Source of the DNA: Chloroflexota bacterium
GTDB taxonomy: Bacteria > Chloroflexota > Anaerolineae > B4-G1 > SLSP01
DNA length: 6,755 bases
Assembly: GCA_022707725.1 (NCBI GenBank)
Contig: JAKJAB010000194.1
Coordinates: 1-6,755 of the forward strand
Direction of reading: 5' to 3'
Part shown: positions 1-5,683 of the stretch, piece after piece
Numbering within the stretch: the stretch's first letter is position 1
Layout of the letters: every line of letters starts with the position of its first letter
Translations under genes and position numbers: made by a program
Notes under the pieces: model-generated
Database searches by the model: none
What the model was told of the DNA's origin: nothing
Seen by the model: only the letters and a program-made list of their open reading frames with translations

Positions 1-169
1 GATCTCCAACGTCGGTGAGGTGTTGGAAATGATTACCCGGGGACGGGATGCGATGTTGTCCATCCGCAACTTTGGTGAAAAGTCACTGGATGAGTTGATT
101 CTCCAACTAAAAATCAAGGGGTTCTGGACGGACGCGGCTGAAGAACTGGAAGCCGTGGAGATCGCCTGA
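1..169 (+). CDS. rpoA: RNA polymerase alpha subunit, C-terminal end (partial, 5' end outside window)
   Basis: The reading frame is open from base 2 and stops at TGA 167-169, giving the last 55 residues. They contain the helix-hairpin-helix core of the alpha C-terminal domain: a segment reading NVGEVLEMI, then LSIRNFGEKSLDEL, then a KIKGF-like end. In the family this domain binds UP-element DNA and contacts activators, with the polymerase assembly domain lying upstream. A short acidic tail (EELEAVEIA) follows the domain, as is common. The gene sits 23 bases before rplQ, the standard rpoA-rplQ order at the end of the alpha operon, which supports the call. Only the C-terminal part can be assessed. 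Confidence 0.93.
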   Translation, partial: ISNVGEVLEMITRGRDAMLSIRNFGEKSLDELILQLKIKGFWTDAAEELEAVEIA

Positions 170-192
170 ACGCAAAGCTAGGAGGTTGAGGT

Positions 193-579
193 ATGCGACA
201 TCGTGTCGCGGGTAAGAAATTAAGTCGCTCGGTGGGCCATCGGACTGCCCTGCGTCGCAACCTGGTGACGGAGTTGTTCCGCCACGACGCCATTCGTACG
301 ACCCGCACGAAGGCTGAAGCGATTCGTGGGCAGGCTGAGAAGCTGATAACGTTGGCCAAGCGGGGCCTGGCTGCTGGAGAGACGGATCCCGCTAAGGTAG
401 TACACGCGCGCCGTTTGGCGGCTGCGCGACTCAATGACCCTGCCGTCGTGCAGAAACTGTTCAGTGAAATTGCGCCCCAGTTCCAGGATCGACCTGGCGG
501 TTACACGCAAATGTTCAATCTGGGTTTGCGCAGGGGCGATGCTGCCCAAATGGTTCTTTTAAAACTGGTCGAAGATTAG
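193..579 (+). CDS. rplQ: 50S ribosomal protein L17 (bL17)
   Basis: This 128-residue protein is close to the usual bacterial L17 length. It starts with MRHRVAGKKLSR and a run of conserved basic residues (GHRTALRRNLVTELFRH), continues with the TTRTKAEAIRGQAEKLIT segment, and ends with the family hallmark RPGGYTQMFNLGLRRGDAAQM. L17 is a structural component of the large ribosomal subunit near the peptide exit side. The ATG start is well supported: a strong AGGAGG lies at 180-185, seven bases upstream. It follows rpoA closely and precedes truA, so it is very probably cotranscribed with both. I see no internal promoter. Nothing looks truncated or odd. Confidence 0.97.
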   Translation: MRHRVAGKKLSRSVGHRTALRRNLVTELFRHDAIRTTRTKAEAIRGQAEKLITLAKRGLAAGETDPAKVVHARRLAAARLNDPAVVQKLFSEIAPQFQDRPGGYTQMFNLGLRRGDAAQMVLLKLVED

Positions 580-590
580 GCTGGGCGTGT

Positions 591-612
591 GACGCCGTCC
601 ATACGCGGCGTC
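591..612 (+). other. Short GC-rich hairpin between rplQ and truA
   Basis: GACGCCG at 591-597 is perfectly complementary to CGGCGTC at 606-612, with an eight-base loop. It lies 11 bases after the rplQ stop and just before the truA start. No T-run follows, so it does not look like an intrinsic terminator. It could be a processing or mRNA-stability element, or it could be chance in a GC-rich region. The pairing is visible in the sequence; any function is a guess. Confidence 0.4.
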
Positions 613-618
613 GAGGGT

Positions 619-622
619 GGAG
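619..622 (+). promoter_or_regulatory. Ribosome binding site that decides the truA start
   Basis: GGAG at 619-622 lies six bases before GTG 629, a normal spacing. The upstream in-frame GTG at 617 overlaps this site and has only GAGG directly abutting it, with no spacing. The site therefore favours the start at 629. Confidence 0.5.
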
Positions 623-628
623 TGTGAG

Positions 629-1369
629 GTGCGTGTCAGAGCCGTCGTAGCCTACGATGGCACAGGATATGGGGGCTTTCAGCGGCAAAAAAACGCTCCC
701 AGTATCCAGGCGGAACTCGAGCGGGCGCTGGAGAAGGTCACGCAGACACCGTGTCCCGTTTTGGCCTCTGGTCGCACCGATGCCGGCGTGCACGCGGAGG
801 GGCAGGTCATCGCTTTCGATACAGCCTGGCAGCATCCACTGTCCGACCTGCAACGGGCGCTGAACGCGGTGCTGCCCTCACAGATCGCGGTGCTGCAGAT
901 GGAGGTCGCTACGCCGACCTTTCATCCGCGGTACGACGCGCTGCGGCGCGCTTACCGGTACACGCTCTATCGCGGGGCAGTGCGGCATCCGTTGGCGGCG
1001 CGTTACAGTTTGCACGTCGGACACACATTGAACCTGGAGGCCATGCAGGCTGCGGCCTCAATGTTGGTGGGGAAGCACGACTTTGCCGCCTTCGGGTCGC
1101 CACCGGTCGGGGAAAACACAGTGCGCGAAGTCTACGGCGCAACGTGGATTCCACAGGATACGTGGTTGTATTTCGACATCGAAGCCAACGCGTTCTTGTA
1201 CCGGATGGTGCGGATGCTGGTGGGTTCCCTGCTGCGGGTGGGCTATGATGTGCTGTCGCCGGAGGCATTTGGCGAAATCCTGGGCCGACGTGAGCGGCGC
1301 AAAGCCGGTCCGGCGGTAGCGCCGCAGGGACTATGTCTCAGGTATGTCTCCTATGCAGCGGAGACCTGA
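629..1369 (+). CDS. truA: tRNA pseudouridine(38-40) synthase TruA
   Basis: TruA isomerises uridine to pseudouridine at positions 38, 39 and 40 of the tRNA anticodon arm in the cytoplasm. From GTG 629 the protein has 246 residues, a normal length. Family motifs appear in order: the N-terminal AYDGTGYGGFQRQ, then SGRTDAGVHAEGQV with the catalytic aspartate at residue 51 (codon 779-781), then ALRRAYRYTLY with the conserved active-site tyrosine, then FLYRMVRMLVGSLLRVG, and the C-terminal AGPAVAPQGLCLRYVSY. I chose GTG 629 over GTG 617 because the protein then begins MRVRAVVAYDGT, as typical TruA does, and because GGAG precedes it at proper spacing. The difference is four residues. Its place between rplQ and rplM is a common operon order in several phyla. 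Confidence 0.95.
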   Translation: MRVRAVVAYDGTGYGGFQRQKNAPSIQAELERALEKVTQTPCPVLASGRTDAGVHAEGQVIAFDTAWQHPLSDLQRALNAVLPSQIAVLQMEVATPTFHPRYDALRRAYRYTLYRGAVRHPLAARYSLHVGHTLNLEAMQAAASMLVGKHDFAAFGSPPVGENTVREVYGATWIPQDTWLYFDIEANAFLYRMVRMLVGSLLRVGYDVLSPEAFGEILGRRERRKAGPAVAPQGLCLRYVSYAAET

Positions 1370-1410
1370 TTGATCAAGAAGCTTTTTATCTGGGTTAGGG
1401 GTGAGAAAAA

Positions 1411-1878
1411 GTGAAACAAGCGAGAATTCATAAAACCTTTGTCGCCAAGCCGGCGGACATCGAACGAGATTGGTACGTCGTCGACGCGACCGACTTGACC
1501 CTGGGCCGGTTGGCAACGCAAGTGGCGAGTGTACTGCGTGGCAAGCACAAGCCGCAGTATACGCCGTATGAGGATGTCGGTGATTTCGTCGTCGTGATCA
1601 ATGCGGAAAAAGTTCATGTGACAGGGCGGAAGCTGGATCAGAAGATGTATTATCGTCACACTGGTTATCCCGGCGGCATCAAGTCGATCAGCCTGCGCAA
1701 ACAAATGCAGAAGCATCCTGAGCGCGTCATCGAACACGCGGTCAAAGGGATGCTGCCGCGTGGCCCGTTGGGTCGCCGCCAGTTCAAAAAGCTCAAGGTC
1801 TATACCGGCCCTGAGCATCCACATCAGGCTCAGTTGCCTAAGCCAATGCCAATTGCCGAAATGGCTGAGAAGGAGTAG
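1411..1878 (+). CDS. rplM: 50S ribosomal protein L13 (uL13)
   Basis: This 155-residue protein carries the L13 signatures: WYVVDATDLTLGRLATQVA near residues 21-39, GKHKPQYTPYEDVGDFVVVINAE, the TGRK and YRHTGYPGG segments, and the diagnostic VKGMLPRGPLGR followed by KLKVYTGPEHPH. L13 is an early-assembling protein of the large subunit. The start is a GTG at 1411, preceded by AGGGGTGAG at 1397-1405. This places it five bases downstream and gives the expected MKQARIHKTF beginning. The protein is somewhat longer than the roughly 142-residue E. coli form because of a C-terminal tail (QLPKPMPIAEMAEKE), which is common variation. It is followed five bases later by rpsI, the nearly universal rplM-rpsI pair. 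Confidence 0.97.
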   Translation: MKQARIHKTFVAKPADIERDWYVVDATDLTLGRLATQVASVLRGKHKPQYTPYEDVGDFVVVINAEKVHVTGRKLDQKMYYRHTGYPGGIKSISLRKQMQKHPERVIEHAVKGMLPRGPLGRRQFKKLKVYTGPEHPHQAQLPKPMPIAEMAEKE

Positions 1879-1883
1879 CTTTT

Positions 1884-2270
1884 ATGTATTACGAAGGAAT
1901 CGGACGTAGAAAGACGGCGACGGCGCGCGTGCGCTTGCACTCGGATGGTACTGGGCAGTTGATGGTGAATGGGCAGCCCTATCAAGAGTATTTCCGTCGT
2001 GATGTGGATTGGAACAACGTGATGATGCCCTTGAAACTCACCCGTACCGAAGCTCAATTCGATGTCACCGTGCTGGTGGAGGGGGGCGGAGTTACCGGGC
2101 AGTCTGAAGCTGTGTGCATGGGCATTTCGCGCGCACTTCTCAAGGTCGATCCTGAGTTTCGCACCCTGCTGCGCAAAGCGGGCATTTTGACCCGCGACGC
2201 GCGGGAGAAAGAGCGCAAAAAGCCAGGTCTCAAGCGGGCGCGCAAGGCTCCACAATACACGAAACGTTAG
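1884..2270 (+). CDS. rpsI: 30S ribosomal protein S9 (uS9)
   Basis: The 128-residue product begins YYEGIGRRKTATARVRL, has the internal VNGQPYQEYFRR and VEGGGVTGQSEAV motifs, and then GISRALLKVDPEFR. It ends with the basic tail KKPGLKRARKAPQYTKR. In S9 the terminal lysine-arginine reaches into the ribosomal P site and touches the tRNA anticodon loop; that ending is present here. AAGGAG at 1870-1875, immediately before the rplM stop codon, sits eight bases before ATG 1884, so translation of the two genes is likely coordinated. It is the last gene before the operon terminator at 2305-2341. Confidence 0.97.
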   Translation: MYYEGIGRRKTATARVRLHSDGTGQLMVNGQPYQEYFRRDVDWNNVMMPLKLTRTEAQFDVTVLVEGGGVTGQSEAVCMGISRALLKVDPEFRTLLRKAGILTRDAREKERKKPGLKRARKAPQYTKR

Positions 2271-2304
2271 TCGCGCGCAATTTGCTGGCGTAGTTTGGAT
2301 GTGG

Positions 2305-2341
2305 CAGGTAGGCAATCCCCAGATTGCCTACCTGTTTGTTG
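2305..2341 (+). terminator. Intrinsic terminator after rpsI
   Basis: CAGGTAGGCAATC (2305-2317) pairs perfectly with GATTGCCTACCTG (2322-2334), a 13-base-pair stem with a CCCA loop. A T-rich tail, TTTGTTG, follows. It lies 34 bases after the rpsI stop and most likely ends the ribosomal protein transcript. It also lies 29 bases before the next gene, so that gene needs read-through or its own promoter. Confidence 0.85.
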
Positions 2342-2363
2342 TAAGCCGTATAAGCGAGGAAAA

Positions 2364-3824
2364 ATGTCCCATATCACGATTGTTGGTTTAGGCCCCGGCG
2401 CTTTCGATCAATTGACCCAGGAAGCGCTTACCACACTGTCTCAGGCATCCGAGGTGTGGCTGCGCACGGCGCGCCATCCGGTCGTTCCGCATCTCCCTGC
2501 CGGCCCGGCGATTCGCTCATTCGACAGCCTCTACGAGGAGGCGCGGACGTTCGAGGAAGTGTATGCCACCATCGCGCAGCGTCTGCTGGCCCTGGGCGAG
2601 CGTCCTGAGGGTGTCGTGTATGCTGTGCCCGGTCATCCCCTCGTCGGTGAGTCGACGGTCACGCAAATCCTGAAAGCTGCGCGCGAGGCCGGCATTCCCA
2701 CGCGCGTCATCCCCGGCCTGAGCTTCATCGAACCGACGTTGACGGCCCTAGGCCTGGATGCGCTGGACGGTCTGCAAATCGCGGATGCGCTCGATGTGAT
2801 CGGGTCGTATTACCCGATTCTGAACCCTGACAGGCCGGCCCTGATCGCGCAGGTCTACAGCCGTTCCGTAGCCTCAGATCTGAAGCTCGTGTTGATGAAT
2901 CTCTATCCCGACGAGCACCAGACCGCCTTGGTTGACGCGGCAGGGACAGCGGCAGAAACGGTGGTGTGGGGACCGCTTTATGAGATCGATCACCGGGACC
3001 ACACCCCGCTGACTTCACTCTACGTCGCGCCGTTGCCCCAGATTGGTGGCTTCGAGCATCTGCTGGAGACGGTGGCGCATTTGCGCAGCCCTGAAGGCTG
3101 TCCCTGGGATCGCGAACAGACGCACGCGAGTCTGCGTGAAACCTTGTTGGAGGAAACCTACGAAGTCCTGGAAGCCCTGGACAGGGAAGATGACGATGCG
3201 CTCTGCGAGGAATTGGGGGATTTGCTCTTGCAGGTGGTGATGCACGCGCAGATTGCCGGAGAAGAGGGCGTGTTCCAGATGGCGGACGTGATTGCCCACA
3301 TCGACGCCAAACTGAAGCGCCGCCACCCGCACGTGTGGGGCGCGGTGCAGGTCGCCGACGCGCACGAAGTCATCGTCAACTGGGAAGCGATCAAGCGCGA
3401 GGAGCGCGAGAACAAGGGTGAGGCGCGTGCGGAAAAGTCCCGTTTCTTGCTGGATGGCGTTCCCAAGACGTTGCCGGCGCTGGCGCAGGCGCACGCTTAC
3501 AGCAGTCGCGCGGCGCGAGTAGGTTTGGATATGATTGAAATCGCTGCTGGCGTGGCGCACATCCAGCAGGCGGTGGGGACATTCCTCCAGGCGCATGCTG
3601 CTGAAGAGCGCGGTGTGGCGCTGGGTGAGGCGCTGTTTGCGATTGTCCAATGCGCCGGTCGTCTGGAACTCGATCCTGAGGCCGTGCTGCGGGAGGCCAA
3701 CACGCACTTTGCTCGACGTATGCGTTACGTGGAGCAAGCAGCCCGTGAAAGGGGGGTGCCGCTGGTTGCGTTGGATGCGGCAGAACGTCTCCGACTCTGG
3801 CGCGAGACGGACGGCTCAAAGTAA
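2364..3824 (+). CDS. mazG: YabN-type fusion: tetrapyrrole methylase-like domain plus MazG nucleotide pyrophosphohydrolase
   Basis: This 486-residue protein has two parts. Residues 1 to about 225 form a tetrapyrrole (corrin/porphyrin) methylase fold, with the N-terminal GLGPG motif at 8-12 and PGHP at 89-92; the methyl-donor role and substrate of this domain in YabN proteins are unclear. From about residue 230 comes MazG: SPEGCPWDREQTH, then the metal-binding EETYE (E263, E264, E267) and ELGD (E283, D286), then KLKRRHPHVWG. MazG enzymes hydrolyse NTPs to NMP and pyrophosphate as cellular house-cleaning. A second MazG repeat (about residues 345-470, ending in ANTHFARRMRYVEQAARERG) has lost its acidic ligands. 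I chose ATG 2364 because it gives the family start MSHITIVGLGPG and follows GAGGA at 2356-2360. An upstream in-frame TTG at 2295 would place the terminator stem inside the coding region. The spacing to GAGGA is short. Confidence 0.93.
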   Translation: MSHITIVGLGPGAFDQLTQEALTTLSQASEVWLRTARHPVVPHLPAGPAIRSFDSLYEEARTFEEVYATIAQRLLALGERPEGVVYAVPGHPLVGESTVTQILKAAREAGIPTRVIPGLSFIEPTLTALGLDALDGLQIADALDVIGSYYPILNPDRPALIAQVYSRSVASDLKLVLMNLYPDEHQTALVDAAGTAAETVVWGPLYEIDHRDHTPLTSLYVAPLPQIGGFEHLLETVAHLRSPEGCPWDREQTHASLRETLLEETYEVLEALDREDDDALCEELGDLLLQVVMHAQIAGEEGVFQMADVIAHIDAKLKRRHPHVWGAVQVADAHEVIVNWEAIKREERENKGEARAEKSRFLLDGVPKTLPALAQAHAYSSRAARVGLDMIEIAAGVAHIQQAVGTFLQAHAAEERGVALGEALFAIVQCAGRLELDPEAVLREANTHFARRMRYVEQAARERGVPLVALDAAERLRLWRETDGSK

Positions 3825-3827
3825 GTC

Positions 3828-3855
3828 AAACTCCCGGTTTAGGCCGGGAGTTTTG
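3828..3855. terminator. Terminator between convergent mazG and thioredoxin genes, probably bidirectional
   Basis: CTCCCGG (3831-3837) pairs with CCGGGAG (3844-3850) around a six-base loop, and flanking AAA/TTT extends the stem to ten pairs. TTTTG follows on the plus strand; on the minus strand the tail is TTTGACTTACTTT. It starts four bases after the mazG stop and lies between two genes that point at each other, so it plausibly serves both. The tail on the minus strand is weaker. Confidence 0.8.
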
Positions 3856-3881
3856 TATGCGAGCGGCAGAACAGAGGGGTT

Positions 3882-4208
3882 TTACGCCAGATAGGGCTGC
3901 AATTCCTGGATAAGCGCAGCTTTGGCGCGATTGCCGACCAGCCGCGCCACCTCTTGACCATTCTTGAAGATGATCATGGTAGGGATGTTCATCACACCGT
4001 AGTGGGTCGCCAGTGCGGATTCCTCTTGCACGTTGACTTTGACGATTTTAAGGTGCCCTTCCAGGTCTACGGCGACTTCCTCCAGCGTGGGGCCTAATTT
4101 CCGGCAGGGGGGACACCACTCCGCCCAAAAATCCACCAGGACCGGCAGTGTCGCTTGTGTGACCTCGGCGCCGAAACTTTGTTCGTCTGCGTGCGTTACA
4201 TTTCCCAT
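3882..4208 (-). CDS. trxA: Thioredoxin with a CPPC active site
   Basis: The 108-residue product matches a classical single-domain cytoplasmic thioredoxin in length and numbering. It shows LPVLVDFWAEWCPPC with cysteines 32 and 35, the buried D26, K57 in KIVKVNV, the cis-proline at 76 in IPTM, and FKNGQEVARLVG near the end. Thioredoxins reduce protein disulfides and are recharged by thioredoxin reductase. The unusual point is WCPPC in place of WCGPC. CPPC is more familiar from TlpA/ResA-type relatives, but there is no signal peptide or membrane anchor here. The start is ATG 4208: GGAGGTGA lies five bases upstream (4214-4221). Reading further upstream in frame adds 42 unrelated basic residues and crosses the predicted leader. 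The gene is transcribed alone, convergent with mazG and divergent from the peptidase pair. Confidence 0.93.
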   Translation of the reverse strand: MGNVTHADEQSFGAEVTQATLPVLVDFWAEWCPPCRKLGPTLEEVAVDLEGHLKIVKVNVQEESALATHYGVMNIPTMIIFKNGQEVARLVGNRAKAALIQELQPYLA

Positions 4209-4213
4209 TCCAT

Positions 4214-4221
4214 TCACCTCC
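4214..4221 (-). promoter_or_regulatory. Strong ribosome binding site of the thioredoxin gene
   Basis: The minus strand reads GGAGGTGA, nearly a full anti-16S match, five bases before ATG 4208. It fixes the start and rules out the longer upstream in-frame reading. A second ATG lies between the site and the start, but in another frame. Confidence 0.85.
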
Positions 4222-4244
4222 GTTTGGTATAACTTATCAGTTTT

Positions 4245-4254
4245 TGCACGTGCA
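4245..4254. repeat. Ten-base perfect palindrome TGCACGTGCA in the thioredoxin leader
   Basis: TGCACGTGCA is its own reverse complement and lies about 55 bases downstream of the predicted thioredoxin transcription start. It could be a small operator half-site pair or a chance palindrome. Nothing else supports a regulator here. Confidence 0.3.
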
Positions 4255-4275
4255 TTTCGGTGGTCGACGTATGAT

Positions 4276-4293
4276 CTCGCGCTGCGGCGCGAG
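4276..4293 (-). promoter_or_regulatory. GC-rich hairpin in the thioredoxin mRNA leader
   Basis: CTCGCGC (4276-4282) pairs with GCGCGAG (4287-4293) around a four-base loop. In the predicted thioredoxin transcript it would fold within about the first 35 bases, forming a stable stem near the 5' end. Such stems often protect an mRNA from decay. No T-run follows, so it is not a terminator. The pairing is seen in the sequence; the role is inferred. Confidence 0.45.
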
Positions 4294-4314
4294 CGTTTGC
4301 TTGAACCGGCTGTG

Positions 4315-4342
4315 ATTATCGCACGGCTGAACACATTGTCAA
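4315..4342 (-). promoter_or_regulatory. Sigma-70-type promoter for the thioredoxin gene
   Basis: On the minus strand a perfect -35 box TTGACA (4337-4342) is followed, after 16 bases, by GATAAT (4315-4320), five of six matches to the -10 consensus. Transcription would begin near 4308, giving a leader of about 100 bases before ATG 4208. Confidence 0.75.
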
Positions 4343-4401
4343 GAACAGATTTGACCTGGCTGGTTTGTTGACTCCGTAAGAGAATCGTCAGATTAAAGAG
4401 G

Positions 4402-4430
4402 TTGCCAATTATTTTTTCTTATGTTATAAT
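4402..4430 (+). promoter_or_regulatory. Sigma-70-type promoter with extended -10 for the LysM-M23 gene pair
   Basis: TTGCCA (4402-4407) is followed by exactly 17 bases and a perfect TATAAT (4425-4430). TG at 4422-4423 makes it an extended -10 (TGTTATAAT). The stretch between is AT-rich, unlike the GC-rich surroundings. Transcription would begin near 4437, about 35 bases before the ATG at 4472. It looks strong and housekeeping-type. Confidence 0.85.
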
Positions 4431-4471
4431 AAGCTTGTTGGCGGTTTAAGATCGTCACAAGGCTTGTGATT

Positions 4472-5683
4472 ATGGAAAATACACAAGAGAGTAGTTTACA
4501 AGAGGTAGACAGTTCGCGCCCGCAGCGGAGTATCTCCGGTCTCGTTGGGCGAATGATAGGCAGTACGACAGCGATAGTTTGGCGATGGGGCAATGATCGC
4601 CGAGCTGTCGCTGCTTTTGTTGGCCGCTATAGCGCCCACATGTCCATTCTGATGTTGGCGCTGCTGATTGGACTGGCCGGACGTCTTGCGCTGGCACCGA
4701 TCAGTGTGGCGGTGACGCCTGAGGCGGGCGTGATGTCTTTGCCGGTTGCGGCTGAACCTGAGGCGACGCCGACTGCTTCGGTGACGGAGACAACGCCGGT
4801 ATGGCAGAATGCCAATCAAGTCGCGCACGCAGTCTTCAGAATGGCGCAGCCGCGTACCGATATCCCCGAACGGGTGCGTCTGGAAGTCATCACCTACACC
4901 GTTCAATCTGGCGATAATATCTTCCTCATTGCTGAACGCTTCAAACTATCGCCCTATTCAATCGCCTGGGCTAATATGGAACCCTTGCAAGGCGCCCCGT
5001 GGATGATTCAGCCGGGCCTTACGCTCTTTATTCCTCCTGTTGATGGCGCTTATCACACGGTGATGGTGGGCGAAACCCTCGACAGTATTGCCGAGTTGTA
5101 TGAGGTACAGGTATCCACCCTCGACAATGTGTGGAACAAGCTACAGCCAGGCGTCGCTCTCTACGAAGGTCAACAGTTGGTGATCCCCGGTGGGGTGGGT
5201 GAGGATGTGGAATGGGAAGCTCCGCCTCCCCCGCCGACTGCGCCGGGTGTGTACGCGGCAGCCGTCAGTTGGGGGGCGTGTGGGGACGTGTCCGTCAGTG
5301 GCCCCGGCGCTACGGGGTGGTTCATTTTGCCAACCGGCTCGACTGCCGTTTCCGGCTGGTATTTCAACGATGCGCGTAAGCCAGGGCATCAGGGCCTGGA
5401 TTACAGGTGTCGTATGGGCGATCCAATTTATGCCGCTGACAATGGCGTGGTGGTGTTCGCCGGATGGGGCGGCGGCTACGGCAATCTGGTGCGGGTACGG
5501 CACGGCAATGGCTATGAGACGTACTACGCGCACTTCAGCGCCTTTGAGGTGGGTTGTGGACAGGCGGTGTATCAGGGCCAGGTCCTCGGATATTGCGGCT
5601 CCACCGGCTGGTCGACTGGCCCGCACCTGCACTACGAGATCCGCCTCAACGGTGTTCCTCAGAATCCCCAACTTTTTGAATGA
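4472..5683 (+). CDS. Membrane-anchored LysM-LysM-M23 peptidase, first of a tandem pair
   Basis: This 403-residue protein is probably a cell-wall hydrolase outside the membrane. Residues 1-56 are a hydrophilic, arginine-containing cytoplasmic segment. Residues about 57-78 form one hydrophobic helix (MSILMLALLIGLAG), with no clear cleavage site, so it is likely an anchor. A Pro/Thr/Glu-rich linker follows, then LysM repeats at about 142-190 (YTVQSGDNIFLIAERF) and 194-240 (YHTVMVGETLDSIAELY), which bind peptidoglycan glycans. A poly-proline linker (EAPPPPPTAPG) leads to the M23 domain at about 290-403. Its zinc ligands H306 and D310 (HQGLD) and H387, plus H354 (YYAHF) and H385 (HLH), are all present, so endopeptidase activity on peptide cross-links is expected. 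ATG 4472 is preferred over GTG 4466 because AAGG at 4459-4462 is nine bases from the former and only three from the latter. Four cysteines lie in or next to the peptidase domain. Confidence 0.9.
   Translation: MENTQESSLQEVDSSRPQRSISGLVGRMIGSTTAIVWRWGNDRRAVAAFVGRYSAHMSILMLALLIGLAGRLALAPISVAVTPEAGVMSLPVAAEPEATPTASVTETTPVWQNANQVAHAVFRMAQPRTDIPERVRLEVITYTVQSGDNIFLIAERFKLSPYSIAWANMEPLQGAPWMIQPGLTLFIPPVDGAYHTVMVGETLDSIAELYEVQVSTLDNVWNKLQPGVALYEGQQLVIPGGVGEDVEWEAPPPPPTAPGVYAAAVSWGACGDVSVSGPGATGWFILPTGSTAVSGWYFNDARKPGHQGLDYRCRMGDPIYAADNGVVVFAGWGGGYGNLVRVRHGNGYETYYAHFSAFEVGCGQAVYQGQVLGYCGSTGWSTGPHLHYEIRLNGVPQNPQLFE

Noticed and set aside
1..4. The window begins with GATC, suggesting a clone junction
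   Set aside because: A four-base match at the edge is not evidence, and the rpoA frame runs cleanly from the first bases.
751..1248. A 165-codon open frame on the plus strand inside truA, plus several long minus-strand frames across mazG, truA and the peptidases
   Set aside because: They are out-of-frame shadows of clearly conserved genes, with compositions rich in Arg, Ala, Pro and Ser and no family motifs or ribosome binding sites.
1370..1410. Possible separate promoter or terminator between truA and rplM
   Set aside because: The 41 bases are slightly AT-rich, but I see no -35/-10 pair at proper spacing and no hairpin. They read simply as an operon spacer with the rplM ribosome binding site.
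4226..4254. TATACC on the minus strand as a -10 for the thioredoxin gene
   Set aside because: Transcription would begin inside the ribosome binding site, and there is no matching -35. The TTGACA/GATAAT pair farther upstream is far stronger.
4209..4334. A 42-residue N-terminal extension of the thioredoxin, open in frame on the minus strand
   Set aside because: The extension is arginine-rich, unlike any thioredoxin N-terminus, and crosses the predicted -10 box, leader hairpin and perfect ribosome binding site. ATG 4208 gives exact alignment to the classical numbering.
4368..4396. Possible second promoter TTGACT, 17 bases, GATTAA upstream of the first peptidase
   Set aside because: The -10 is a poor match, and the much better TTGCCA/TATAAT pair lies directly downstream. 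It could be a minor start but cannot be supported.
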